Shown here piece by piece: positions 8,693 through 16,291 of a stretch of 64,000 nt of DNA. The position numbers were made by a program, and so were the translations under genes. The stretch is from Micromonospora marina (GTDB taxonomy: Bacteria; Actinomycetota; Actinomycetes; Mycobacteriales; Micromonosporaceae). Numbering within the stretch: position 1 is the stretch's first letter; every line of letters starts with the position of its first letter. Under the pieces are notes generated by a model. That model saw nothing but the letters and a program-made list of their open reading frames with translations, searched no databases and was not told the DNA's origin. The stretch is taken from assembly GCF_900091565.1 (NCBI RefSeq), contig NZ_FMCV01000007.1, positions 124,001 through 188,000 on the forward strand. The letters are read 5' to 3'.

Positions 8693-9696
8693 TCAGCGCA
8701 CAGTCGTGTAGCTACGGGACCAGACGCCCCCGGCCGCGGTGTAATTATCCCTGAAGGTGTTGAACTCCACGTTGACGAACCCGTCCCAGGGGTCGTGAAT
8801 CCTGAGCCATTCCGTGCCGCCCGACTCCCAGCGCCCGTGGATGACGACGATGTGGCCGCCGCCGGCCCGCCAATGGGTGTCGACGCCGACCGGCTGCGAC
8901 TTCGCCAACTCGGTCGCGACCTCCACCGACGTCAGCGGTCGGCGCAGTTCCTCTCGCAGGTGATTCATCCGGCGCAGCGACTCGGTCGGCCAGTTTCCCC
9001 GATTGCAGGGCGCCACCGAGGCCGCCGGGCCGCAGCAGTTGTTCAGGCCGAACTGGTCATTGACGAGCGAGCACTGCGTCCACGGCGAGGCCGCGTTGTA
9101 GAACTTTTCGATGTTGATGGAACTCGCGGCCCAACACCACATGTTCTGCTGCTGAAACTCCGCGTTGGGGAAGTTGAGCGTCTGGTCGGCCAGGTGGATC
9201 CTGAAGGTCTCGAAGGCCCCTCCACTGGCTTTGAACTGAAATTCACCTGCCCGCCACCCTGAGCGGTGGAACTGTTCACCCCGGAGCCGTCCATCCGGAG
9301 GAAAACCTCGGGAAAACCGGCCGACTCGATCGAGTAGTTCCCGTTTGCCTGACGGCGGAACCAGAAGGTCTCATGGCCGCCACCGTTGGCGTTGATCTGG
9401 CAGTTGACGAGGCCGCCGCCACCGTCGGTCGGAGAGGTCACGCCGCTGCCCACCAGACGCAGGAACACGTTCGGGAAGGCGATGGACTCGATCGAGAAGG
9501 TGCCGTTGGCCTGCGGGCGCAGCTTGAACTTCTCCTTGTCGCCGGCCTGGAAATTGCAGTTGACCGTGCCGCCGCCCGCCATATTGGTGGGAACCCCGGT
9601 CCCGTCCATCCGCAGGAAGACTTCCGGGAAGGCGGTCGACTCGATCGTGATCGGCGTGTCTCCGAGAATCCTCAGGTCCGCCTCCGACAAAGGCAT
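8693..9696 (-). pseudogene. beta-trefoil plus AvrRpt2-like (C70) cysteine protease, frameshifted
   Basis: With one base restored this is a 334-residue protein. Residues 1 to about 155 hold three tandem repeats of about 48 residues with the pattern SIES-FP-VFLR-DG-GV then GGG-VN, a beta-trefoil layout as in fascin- or lectin-like domains. Residues about 165-334 are a papain-like protease of the AvrRpt2/C70 type: Cys in NMWCWAAS (about 188), His in GGGHIVVI (about 283), Asp in IHDPW (about 300). The frame breaks near 9236-9240, where one C is missing on the coding strand; restoring it gives VNFQFKASGGAFETF, matching the other repeats, and makes the length divisible by 3. AAGGGA precedes the ATG. 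No signal peptide is visible. Confidence 0.82.
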
Positions 9697-10035
9697 AGTG
9701 GTCCCTTCTGCTTGAGGGGTGGTTCATGACGAATGCCGCCGTTCGCGTGGTCGACACACGCAATGGCGGCGCGGTGCCAGCAAGGCAGGCGTCCTCACCC
9801 GAAGCGACCAAGCCGTCACCGTCCGGAAGACACTCTCTATTACCGAATCGATTCATGCAAGGCCTCGACGGCACTTCAACCGTCGGGCGGCAACCGCCCT
9901 GGAGCGATACGGCACGCTTTTCCAGCATTGATCCAGCAGCACTATGCGCCGCAGTCAAGAACGTGACACTACGGCCACCGGCGCTATTTCTGCCGCTTAC
10001 TACCGCCGGGCGGCCGGGTTACATCGGCTACCTCG
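9697..10035. other. intergenic region with a hairpin, upstream of the protease operon
   Basis: 339 bp without a supported gene; base composition is visibly less GC-rich than the neighbouring genes. It should hold the promoter of the leftward protease operon. A stem-loop at 9735-9770 (arms 9735-9749 and 9757-9770 with one bulged base, 7-nt loop) lies 39 bp upstream of the protease start and could be an operator or an upstream terminator. Short rightward frames here have poor codon usage and were not called. Confidence 0.5.
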
Positions 10036-11012
10036 CTACGCCTTGAATGGTGCGCGCTTCTCATATCCCATCAATGGGATAATCTCGGACAGGGCTTTTT
10101 CGGCTGACGCGCGGGCGTCGGCGTCGAACTGGTCGTCGCGGTGCGCCAGCTTGTCCGCCCGGAACGTCGACGCGGTGACGGCGTCCTCGACGCCGAGCCG
10201 CTCGAACAGGGCCCGCCGCTGCCCGGGCCAGTCGGCCGCGAGGTCTTCCGCCCTCACCTCGACGTATCGTCGACCCGCCAGGCCGCCCGCGTCCTTCCAG
10301 GCCAGCCATCGCTGGTAGACCGGCACCAGGTAGGCGAGCGTCCCGTCGACGGTGGACGGTGCCCACGACTGGGCCAGGTGTGAGGCGAGCACCGCCACCG
10401 GGTGACGCTTGATGTGCACGATCGTCGCCTCGGGAGACAACTCCCAGAGGAAGTCCATGGCGAACAGGTTGAACGGCGTCTTCTCGCACCAGGTCGGCTT
10501 GCCCGCGTCGGCCGCCGCTCCGCCGAACAGGGTGTCGACCAGGCTCCGCAGGATGCCGACAAGTTCCCCCCGGTCGCGGAAATACCTCGGCACGACCCGC
10601 CGTCGGCTGGCCGGCCCGAACGGCCCGGCCGGGCGGTCGCCGTCGCCGAACCCCTCCGCGGCACGGGCTCCTCGAAGGCGTGCGCGATCACCTGCGGCCA
10701 GAGCTGGTGTACGGCGTCCCGGTAGCGCCGCTCGTCGACCAACTCGGGCACGGTCTTGCCGCGGTCGTCACGGCGGCCGGGCACGCGTACGGTGAGGAAG
10801 TCGCTCAGCCGGTGCAGGGCGTCCTCACCGACGACGGGGTCGTACCGGTGGGTGAGCGCGTCGGCCAGGTCCCGCAGGCCACCGGGTTCGACGAGGAACT
10901 TGGTCTCCATCGGGATCCGGTGGATCAGCGGATGCTGGCCGATGATGTCGGCGATCCGCGACGTGCCCGAGCGGCCGGTACCCGCGACGAAGACCGGTGA
11001 GGGAGACGGCAT
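10036..11012 (-). pseudogene. PAPS-dependent sulfotransferase, frameshifted
   Basis: With one base restored this is a 325-residue sulfotransferase, an enzyme that moves sulfate from PAPS to a hydroxyl or amine. The 5'-phosphosulfate loop GTGRSGTS (residues 11-18) is clear, and the second half carries CEKTPFNLFAMDFLWE and HIKRHPVAV, typical of the family. The frame changes near 10651-10654, inside a run of G on the coding strand; one extra G joins EEPVPRRG to FGDGDRPAGPF and makes the length divisible by 3. The ATG at 11012 overlaps the ATG of the rightward kinase gene by two bases. The acceptor substrate is unknown. Confidence 0.8.
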
Positions 11013-11709
11013 GGACGGCAGTCAAACTCCCGCCCCGGCACCGGGGCAATCCAATTACCCCCGCCGAGATCGGCTGATCGCCCACCTGGCCGACGCGGTC
11101 GGGTCCGTCGCCGTGCCGCACCCGACCCGGGTCGCCGTCGACGGGCCGCCCGCCGCCGGCAAGACCACGCTCGCCGACGAGCTGGCCGCCGTCCTGCGCG
11201 CCCGTGGCCGGTACGTCATCCGGGCGACTGTCGACGACTTCCTCTTCCCCCGGGAACGGCGCTACCGGCGCGGAGAGTTCTCGGCCGAGGGCTGCTACGC
11301 CGACACCCACGACCACGGGACGCTGAACCGGGTGCTGCTCGATCCGCTCGGGCCGGGCGGCGATCGACGCTTCCGCTGCACCGTCTACGACCACGCGACG
11401 GATACGGTGCTGTCCCCGCCGCTCGCCACCGCCCCCGCCGACGCCGTGCTGGTGGTCGACGGTGTGTTCCTCCTGCGCCCGGAACTGGTCGATCGGTGGG
11501 AGCTGCGCGTGCTCGTGTCGACCGCGCCGGACCGTACCGTGGATCGTGCGGTGGTGCGCGAGCGCCGGGTGTCGTCCCGGGCCGACGTCGAACGGCGCTG
11601 GCGGGAGCGTTACCTGCCCGCCCAGCGTCTCTACGTCGCCACGGCCCGCCCGGCCGAGCACGCCGACATCATCGTGCACAACGACGATCCCCGGCGGCCG
11701 ATCTGGTAG
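11011..11709 (+). CDS. uridine-kinase-like P-loop kinase
   Basis: A 232-residue P-loop kinase. The Walker A motif is GPPAAGKT (residues 45-52) and the following TVDDFLFPRERRYRRGEFS stretch matches the lid and substrate region of uridine/phosphoribulokinase-like enzymes. DAVLVVDGVFLLRPEL resembles the Walker B strand of that family. The substrate may be a nucleoside or another small alcohol. GAGGGAGA lies 4 nt upstream of the ATG. It diverges from the sulfotransferase with overlapping start codons. Confidence 0.8.
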   Translation: MDGSQTPAPAPGQSNYPRRDRLIAHLADAVGSVAVPHPTRVAVDGPPAAGKTTLADELAAVLRARGRYVIRATVDDFLFPRERRYRRGEFSAEGCYADTHDHGTLNRVLLDPLGPGGDRRFRCTVYDHATDTVLSPPLATAPADAVLVVDGVFLLRPELVDRWELRVLVSTAPDRTVDRAVVRERRVSSRADVERRWRERYLPAQRLYVATARPAEHADIIVHNDDPRRPIW

Positions 11710-11742
11710 ACCCGCGCGCACGTGGGTGGCAGGCTGGCGACC

Positions 11743-12123
11743 ATGGACAGGAATCGGGTGGCCGCCTGGATCGCGGCGTACGAGCAGGCGTGGCGCACAC
11801 CGGGAACGGCGGCGCTCGGCACGATGTTCACCTCGGACGCGAGCTACCGCCAGGGGCCGTACCGGGAACCGGTCGTCGGCCTGCCCGCCATCACCCGCAT
11901 GTGGGACAGCGAGCGCGACGGACCCGACGAGGTCTTCGAGATGACCTCGGAGATCGTCGCGGTCGACGGCGACACCGCGGTGGCCCGGGTGCGGGTCCGG
12001 TACGGCGACCCCGTCCACCAGGAGTGGAGCGACCTGTGGATCATGCGGTTCGCTGAGGACGGCCGGTGCCTGTCGTTCGAGGAGTGGCCGTTCGCGCCGG
12101 GAGAGCAGGCCGCCGCCGGGTGA
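11743..12123 (+). CDS. NTF2-like/SnoaL-fold protein
   Basis: A 126-residue protein with the NTF2-like fold: an N-terminal helix pair (VAAWIAAYEQAWRTPG), the LGTMFTSDASYRQGPYREPVVG strand region, and the C-terminal sheet (ARVRVRYGDPVHQEWSDLWIMRF). Such proteins bind or isomerise small hydrophobic molecules or act in polyketide tailoring, but no role can be assigned here. The ATG at 11743 gives a typical N-terminus; a GTG at 11722 is possible. Confidence 0.75.
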   Translation: MDRNRVAAWIAAYEQAWRTPGTAALGTMFTSDASYRQGPYREPVVGLPAITRMWDSERDGPDEVFEMTSEIVAVDGDTAVARVRVRYGDPVHQEWSDLWIMRFAEDGRCLSFEEWPFAPGEQAAAG

Positions 12124-12135
12124 GACACCGGCCGC

Positions 12136-13047
12136 CTATCCGGCGAGTATCTCCCCGAGAATGCGTTGCGCCTCGGCCGATTCCTCCGCGTCCTCGGGGT
12201 CGTCGAAGGTGCGGGAGTAGGTGGACAGCGTCTTCCAGAGCGCCCAGCCACGTCCGCGTGCCCACGTCGCGTCGTCCACCGCCAGCCGCTCGCGGAACGC
12301 CTCCCGCCCCTCAGCCGTCAGCAACGTCCAGGCGATCGCCAGGTCGCAGGCCGGGTCACCGACGCCGCACGTCCCGAAGTCGATGACGGCCGCCAGCCGC
12401 CCGTGCGTGAGCAGCAGGTTCCCCGGGGCGATGTCGCCGTGGAACCAGCGGTCCACCCCGTCCCAGCGGGCGCCCACCGCCCGCGCCCAGATCTCGCGTA
12501 CCAGCTCGGCGTCGACATGGCCGCCCAGCGCGACGAGCGCCTGCTCGACCTTCTTGTCGTACGTGCGCAGCGTGCCGCCCCGGAACCAGTTGTGGACACC
12601 CGGCTGCGGACCGCCGGCGGCGTCCACGTCCCGCAGGGCCGCGAGGAATCCGGCCAGGTCGAGCGCGAATCGCACCGGTTCGGCGATGCGGTCCGGCTGC
12701 GCGGTCTCGCCGTCGAGCCATCGGTAGATCGACCACGGATAGGGGTAGCCGGCACCCGGCTCGCCCCTCGCCACCGGGCCGGGAACGGGTAGCGGCAGCC
12801 GGGCGGCGAGGACCGGGAGCCAGCGATGTTCCTTCTCGACGGCCAGGGCGTACTCGGCCGCGCTGGGCAGGCGCACCAGCAGCTCGGGGCCGAGGTGGAA
12901 GGTCCAGTTGTCCCAGCCGCCGTTGGCGACCGGTTCGATCCCGAGGCGGGCCAGGTGCGGGAACTGGTCGGCGACCAGACGACGCACCTGCGCCGCGTCG
13001 ACCGGGATGCGCCGTGGCGGAGGACCGAGATCCGGTACGTCGCTCAC
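12136..13047 (-). CDS. aminoglycoside phosphotransferase (APH) family kinase
   Basis: A 303-residue protein-kinase-like phosphotransferase. The catalytic loop is FHGDIAPGN (about residues 203-211) and the metal site is VIDFGTCGVGDPACDLA. An N-terminal WDNWTFHLG nucleotide-binding turn is visible. Members phosphorylate aminoglycosides, macrolides or unknown metabolites; this one is a general APH type and resistance is not implied. The GTG start at 13047 overlaps the DUF397 stop by 4 nt, so it is the third gene of an XRE-DUF397-APH operon, which is unusual company. Confidence 0.85.
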   Translation of the reverse strand: MSDVPDLGPPPRRIPVDAAQVRRLVADQFPHLARLGIEPVANGGWDNWTFHLGPELLVRLPSAAEYALAVEKEHRWLPVLAARLPLPVPGPVARGEPGAGYPYPWSIYRWLDGETAQPDRIAEPVRFALDLAGFLAALRDVDAAGGPQPGVHNWFRGGTLRTYDKKVEQALVALGGHVDAELVREIWARAVGARWDGVDRWFHGDIAPGNLLLTHGRLAAVIDFGTCGVGDPACDLAIAWTLLTAEGREAFRERLAVDDATWARGRGWALWKTLSTYSRTFDDPEDAEESAEAQRILGEILAG

Positions 13048-13232
13048 GCCCGTTTGGTGTGCGCGACGAACGCCGCCCAGCTCGACGGCGTGAACGTCAG
13101 CACCGGCCCCTGCCGGTCCTTGCTGTCCCGCACCCCCACCACACCGGGCACGTTGTCCGCCACCTCGACGCAGTTGCCGCCGTTGCCGCTGCTGCGGGTG
13201 CTCTTGCGCCAGATCGCGCCGGTCAACTCCAT
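13044..13232 (-). CDS. DUF397 protein
   Basis: A 62-residue DUF397 protein, recognised by WRKSTRSSGNGGNCVEVA and the VRDSKDRQGPVLTFT and W-FV blocks. These small proteins are nearly always encoded right after an XRE/DUF5753 regulator in actinomycetes, as here, and take part in WhiJ-type developmental regulation in Streptomyces. Its start lies inside the last 10 nt of the regulator gene. Confidence 0.93.
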   Translation of the reverse strand: MELTGAIWRKSTRSSGNGGNCVEVADNVPGVVGVRDSKDRQGPVLTFTPSSWAAFVAHTKRA

Positions 13233-14023
13233 CGCTTCGCCGCCTCCGAGATCGCCGCCAGGGTCGCCCCGTGCGGCATCGCCTCCGCGCGGACGGACTC
13301 CCAGGTCTGCCGCAGCGAGTTTACGTCCACCGTCCGCTCCACGATTGTGCCGTGCAACTGGTTATCGAGGTAGCCCACGTCGTCGCCGTCGGCGGGGGTG
13401 GCGAGCACGAACGCGCCGTTGAGCCCCGGATAGGCACCGACCGTCTCCGGCACCAGGTGCAGGTGCACCCGGGGCCGCCGTGCCGTCTCAATCAGGTGCT
13501 CCAACTGCTCCCGCATCACCTTCGGCCCACCGACCGGGCGGCTCATCACTGAGTGGTCGAGCACCACCACGAGCTGCGGCGGCGTGGGGCTGTCCAGCAC
13601 CGCCTGCCGGGCCAGCCGGGCGGCCACCTGCTGCTCGACAGCCTCGCCGACGAACTGCGCGGCTCCCTCGTAGAGCGCGCGGGCGTACCCCTCTGTCTGC
13701 AACAGCCCGGGAACAACAAGCGGCTCGAAGCTACGCAGTGAGGCAGCCTCCTGCTCGATGCTCACCCACTCGCGGAACCACGGCATCAGCGCCTCCTGCA
13801 TCAGCGCATCACGGATGCGCACCAGCAGGCCGCCGCCGTTCAGCACCTCGTCGCAGCGCTCGGTGAACTCGGCGCGCGGCGCCCGGCGGCACTGCTCGAC
13901 GGCCGCCACCAGCGACGCCGAATAGCTCACCCGCTCGCCCAACGCCTCCTGGGTCAACCCCGCATCGGTACGTAACCGGCGCAGCTCACCAGCGAACAGT
14001 TCCCACAACGGCACACGGATCAT
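13223..14023 (-). CDS. XRE-family regulator with DUF5753 domain
   Basis: A 266-residue DNA-binding regulator. Residues about 10-70 form a helix-turn-helix (RRLRTDAGLTQEALGERVSY), and the rest is the DUF5753 domain (FEPLVVPGLLQTEGYARALY, then PRVHLHLVPETVGAYPGLNGAFVLA). Together with DUF397 this is a WhiJ/Scr1-type pair. The ATG at 14023 is preceded by GAGG and by three evenly spaced CTGCACAC repeats, which may be its own operator. Two small genes of a type often found with such pairs diverge from it. Confidence 0.92.
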   Translation of the reverse strand: MIRVPLWELFAGELRRLRTDAGLTQEALGERVSYSASLVAAVEQCRRAPRAEFTERCDEVLNGGGLLVRIRDALMQEALMPWFREWVSIEQEAASLRSFEPLVVPGLLQTEGYARALYEGAAQFVGEAVEQQVAARLARQAVLDSPTPPQLVVVLDHSVMSRPVGGPKVMREQLEHLIETARRPRVHLHLVPETVGAYPGLNGAFVLATPADGDDVGYLDNQLHGTIVERTVDVNSLRQTWESVRAEAMPHGATLAAISEAAKRWS

Positions 14024-14051
14024 CTGCACACCTCTGCACACGGCTGCACAC
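14024..14051. promoter_or_regulatory. three CTGCACAC repeats with 10-bp period
   Basis: CTGCACAC occurs at 14024-14031, 14034-14041 and 14044-14051. A period of exactly 10 bp puts all three on one face of the helix, immediately upstream of the XRE gene start. This is a plausible operator array for autoregulation, or a site for the divergent genes. Confidence 0.55.
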
Positions 14052-14180
14052 GGAAATCGGCCGGTCGGACGGCCAGGAAGGTGGGGGTGGAACGCCTTCC
14101 GACCCTAGCGGCGTGGTGACGAAACTGTCACGCAGTGGAGCCGAATTCGTCCGGTTCCCGCTACCGAAAGGAGTTGCACC

Positions 14181-14429
14181 GTGCGACTGCGCTGGTTCCG
14201 CTGCCGGGGTGCGTCGGCACCGACACTGCCCCAGCGGGTACGGGGCGACAACCTGCCGGAGTGGATGCGGCAACCCACGCGTCCACTCCCGACAATGAGC
14301 CCCGGCCGGGTCGGCAACCTCACCCCGGCCCAGCAGTGGCGGGCGAACGGCGGCCGATGGTCCGTACCGGAGCAGCGGGCGGGCGACGGCGGCCGGACCG
14401 CCCCGGAGCAGCCCGGCGAGCACCGGTGA
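14181..14429 (+). CDS. small hypothetical protein
   Basis: An 82-residue basic, proline-rich protein with no membrane segment. I do not recognise a family. AAGGAG precedes the GTG start by 7 nt, and the stop codon overlaps the next gene's GTG (GTGA), so translation is coupled. It diverges from the XRE/DUF397 operon across about 157 bp and is probably regulated with it. A GTGAC-6 nt-GTCAC inverted repeat lies at 14116-14131 in the shared promoter region. Confidence 0.6.
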   Translation: MRLRWFRCRGASAPTLPQRVRGDNLPEWMRQPTRPLPTMSPGRVGNLTPAQQWRANGGRWSVPEQRAGDGGRTAPEQPGEHR

Positions 14430-14773
14430 TCAGCCACCAGCTCGGGCAGCCGCCGGACGGGCCGACGCCGGACCGCCCCCGGCCGTACCCGTTGCACGCC
14501 ACCCCGCACACGCCGCTGCGTCCGATGTGGTGCTGCCGGGCCTGCGGCCAGCCGTGGCCGTGCCCGACGGCCCGGCTGCTGCTCCGCAGCGAGTACGAGG
14601 ACAACCGGATCGGGTTGTCCATCTACCTGTGCGGGCTGCTGTACGAGGCCACGCGCGACCTCTACCGGCTCAACCCGAACGACGCGCCCGCCCCCGCGGA
14701 CATGTTCGCCCGCTTCGTCGGCTGGGGCCCGTACCGCCGTCACCCGCCCGTCCCACCGGGCGGTGATTGTTAA
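14426..14773 (+). CDS. small cysteine-containing protein paired with XRE/DUF397 locus
   Basis: A 115-residue protein. The core is MWCCRACGQPWPC, a four-cysteine cluster that could bind a metal, followed by a helical block (IGLSIYLCGLLYEATRDLYRLN) and MFARFVGWGPYRR. I recall similar proteins beside XRE/DUF397 pairs in Micromonosporaceae, sometimes misnamed flavin reductases. The GTG start overlaps the preceding gene by 4 nt. Its TAA stop (14771-14773) is part of a 57-bp repeat element. Confidence 0.65.
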   Translation: MISHQLGQPPDGPTPDRPRPYPLHATPHTPLRPMWCCRACGQPWPCPTARLLLRSEYEDNRIGLSIYLCGLLYEATRDLYRLNPNDAPAPADMFARFVGWGPYRRHPPVPPGGDC

Positions 14774-14825
14774 TAAGGGGCCCTTCCTCTACCGGAGGCG
14801 TTAATAGGGTGCCCCTTCTTTCACC
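14769..14825 (+). repeat. 57-bp intergenic repeat, copy A
   Basis: This copy starts GTTAATAAGGGGCCC and ends GCCCCTTCTTTCACC. It contains two GTTAA...GGGG/GCCC half-modules and a central CCTC-TACC-GGAGG hairpin. Positions 3-5 are the stop codon of the rightward gene, and positions 53-55 (reverse strand) are the stop codon of the converging ABC ATPase gene. Three other copies of exactly the same length are in this window. Confidence 0.93.
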
Positions 14826-16134
14826 GCCAGCCGACGTCGATGCGGTCGCCGCGCTCGTCGAAGAAGTGCAGCGCGTCCATCCTTACCTGCACGGCGAGCG
14901 GGTGACCGGGCGACACCTGCGGGTACGGCGCGAGCCGTACCGCCAGTTCCGCCGGACGACGGTGGTGGCGGCCCGGGTCGGGCAGCACGCTCGTACGGTT
15001 GCCGCCGCCCCCGCCGACCTCCAGGGCCGGGCCCGACGACTCCGTCGCGCGGCCGGTGAGCCGCTGCATCACCTGGTTGAACCGGCGCAGGCCGCGCTGG
15101 CCCGGCGCGGCCCGCTCGACCGGGGTGCCCATCTCGTCCACGACGATCGCGGTGGCGCCGATGTCGAGGAACGCGAGCGACTCGTGGCCGTGGTGCTCCA
15201 GGTAGCGGATACGCCCGTGCAGCACGTCCCCGGCGGTGTCCGGCGCGACCGGGGTGAGCGCTTCGGCGCGCATGCCGACCACGATCCGCTCGCCGTGGTA
15301 GTGCGCCACGGCCCGGCTGCGGATGTCGTCCCAGGGCAGGTAGAGCGCCTGCTCGCCGAGGTTCAGCGCGACGTAGCGGTCGAGGTGGACGTAGACCGAC
15401 GCCTCCAGCAGGTTCATCCGGGGGCTGCCCAGGAACGCGGCGACGTAGAGCGTGGCCGGCCGGCCGTACACCTGGGTGGGGGTGCCCACGTCCTGGAGCA
15501 CGCCCTTGCGCATGATGGCGACCCGGTCGGCCATGGTCAGCGCCTCGGCCTGGTCGTGGGTCACGTAGATGGTGGTGACGCCCAGCTCGCGGGTGAGGCC
15601 GGAGATCTCCGCCCGCAGTTCGGCGCGCAGCCCGCTGTCCAGGTTCGACAGCGGCTCGTCCATCAGGAACAGACCGGGCCGGCGCACTATCGCCCGCCCC
15701 ATGGCGACCCGCTGCCGCTGGCCGCCGGAGAGCTGGCCGGGCTTGCGTGCGAGCACGTCGCCGATGCCGAGCGCGCTCGCCACGTCCTGGATCCGCTCGC
15801 CGCGCGGGCCGGGCTCGACGCCGCTCAGGCGCAGCGGGAAGCCGATGTTGTCGCCGACCGTCATGTGCGGATAGAGCGCGAAGTCCTGGAAGACCATGGC
15901 GATCTTCCGGTCGCGCGGTGGCAGGTCGTTCGCCAGCTCACCGCCGAGCATGATGGCGCCGGAGGACGGGTCCTCCAGCCCGGCGACCATGCGCAGCACC
16001 GTCGACTTCCCGCAGCCCGACGGGCCGAGCAGCACCATGAACTCGCCGTCGTTGACGTCCAGATTGATGGTGTCGACCGCGACTGTTCCGTCCGGGAACA
16101 CCTTGGTGACATCCTTGAGCGCGACGGTCGCCAC
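14821..16134 (-). CDS. sugar ABC transporter ATPase, UgpC/MsmK type
   Basis: A 437-residue ATPase of the carbohydrate-import class. Walker A is GPSGCGKST, the signature LSGGQRQR and Walker B FLMDEPLSNLDS; the Q-loop is VFQDFALYPHMT. After the nucleotide-binding domain comes an OB-fold/TOBE regulatory region of about 180 residues, as in UgpC, MalK and MsmK. No permease or binding-protein gene is adjacent, which fits a shared ATPase serving several sugar importers, known for MsmK in other Gram-positives. GGGGAG lies 6 nt before the GTG at 16134. The stop codon lies in repeat copy A. Confidence 0.9.
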   Translation of the reverse strand: MATVALKDVTKVFPDGTVAVDTINLDVNDGEFMVLLGPSGCGKSTVLRMVAGLEDPSSGAIMLGGELANDLPPRDRKIAMVFQDFALYPHMTVGDNIGFPLRLSGVEPGPRGERIQDVASALGIGDVLARKPGQLSGGQRQRVAMGRAIVRRPGLFLMDEPLSNLDSGLRAELRAEISGLTRELGVTTIYVTHDQAEALTMADRVAIMRKGVLQDVGTPTQVYGRPATLYVAAFLGSPRMNLLEASVYVHLDRYVALNLGEQALYLPWDDIRSRAVAHYHGERIVVGMRAEALTPVAPDTAGDVLHGRIRYLEHHGHESLAFLDIGATAIVVDEMGTPVERAAPGQRGLRRFNQVMQRLTGRATESSGPALEVGGGGGNRTSVLPDPGRHHRRPAELAVRLAPYPQVSPGHPLAVQVRMDALHFFDERGDRIDVGWR

Positions 16135-16182
16135 CGTCACCTCCCCAGTTCTTCGCCCCAAACCCGGGAATGACTGTGACCA

Positions 16183-16196
16183 GGATCATCTGATCC
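16183..16196. promoter_or_regulatory. palindrome upstream of the ABC ATPase gene
   Basis: GGATCA-TC-TGATCC forms a perfect 6-bp inverted repeat about 50 bp upstream of the ATPase start. It is a possible operator; no binding protein can be named. Confidence 0.35.
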
Positions 16197-16291
16197 GCAC
16201 ATCGGGTAAACGTGCCATGTTCGGCTCGTGACAGTCCTATTAAGCGGTTTTCGCGGGCCGCTATCGTCAAGTGACCTGCCGGTAACCCCTT

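Noticed and set aside
9719..9966. Short rightward frames upstream of the protease operon
   Set aside because: Three overlapping frames with no GC3 bias and no domain; the area is better read as promoter and hairpin.
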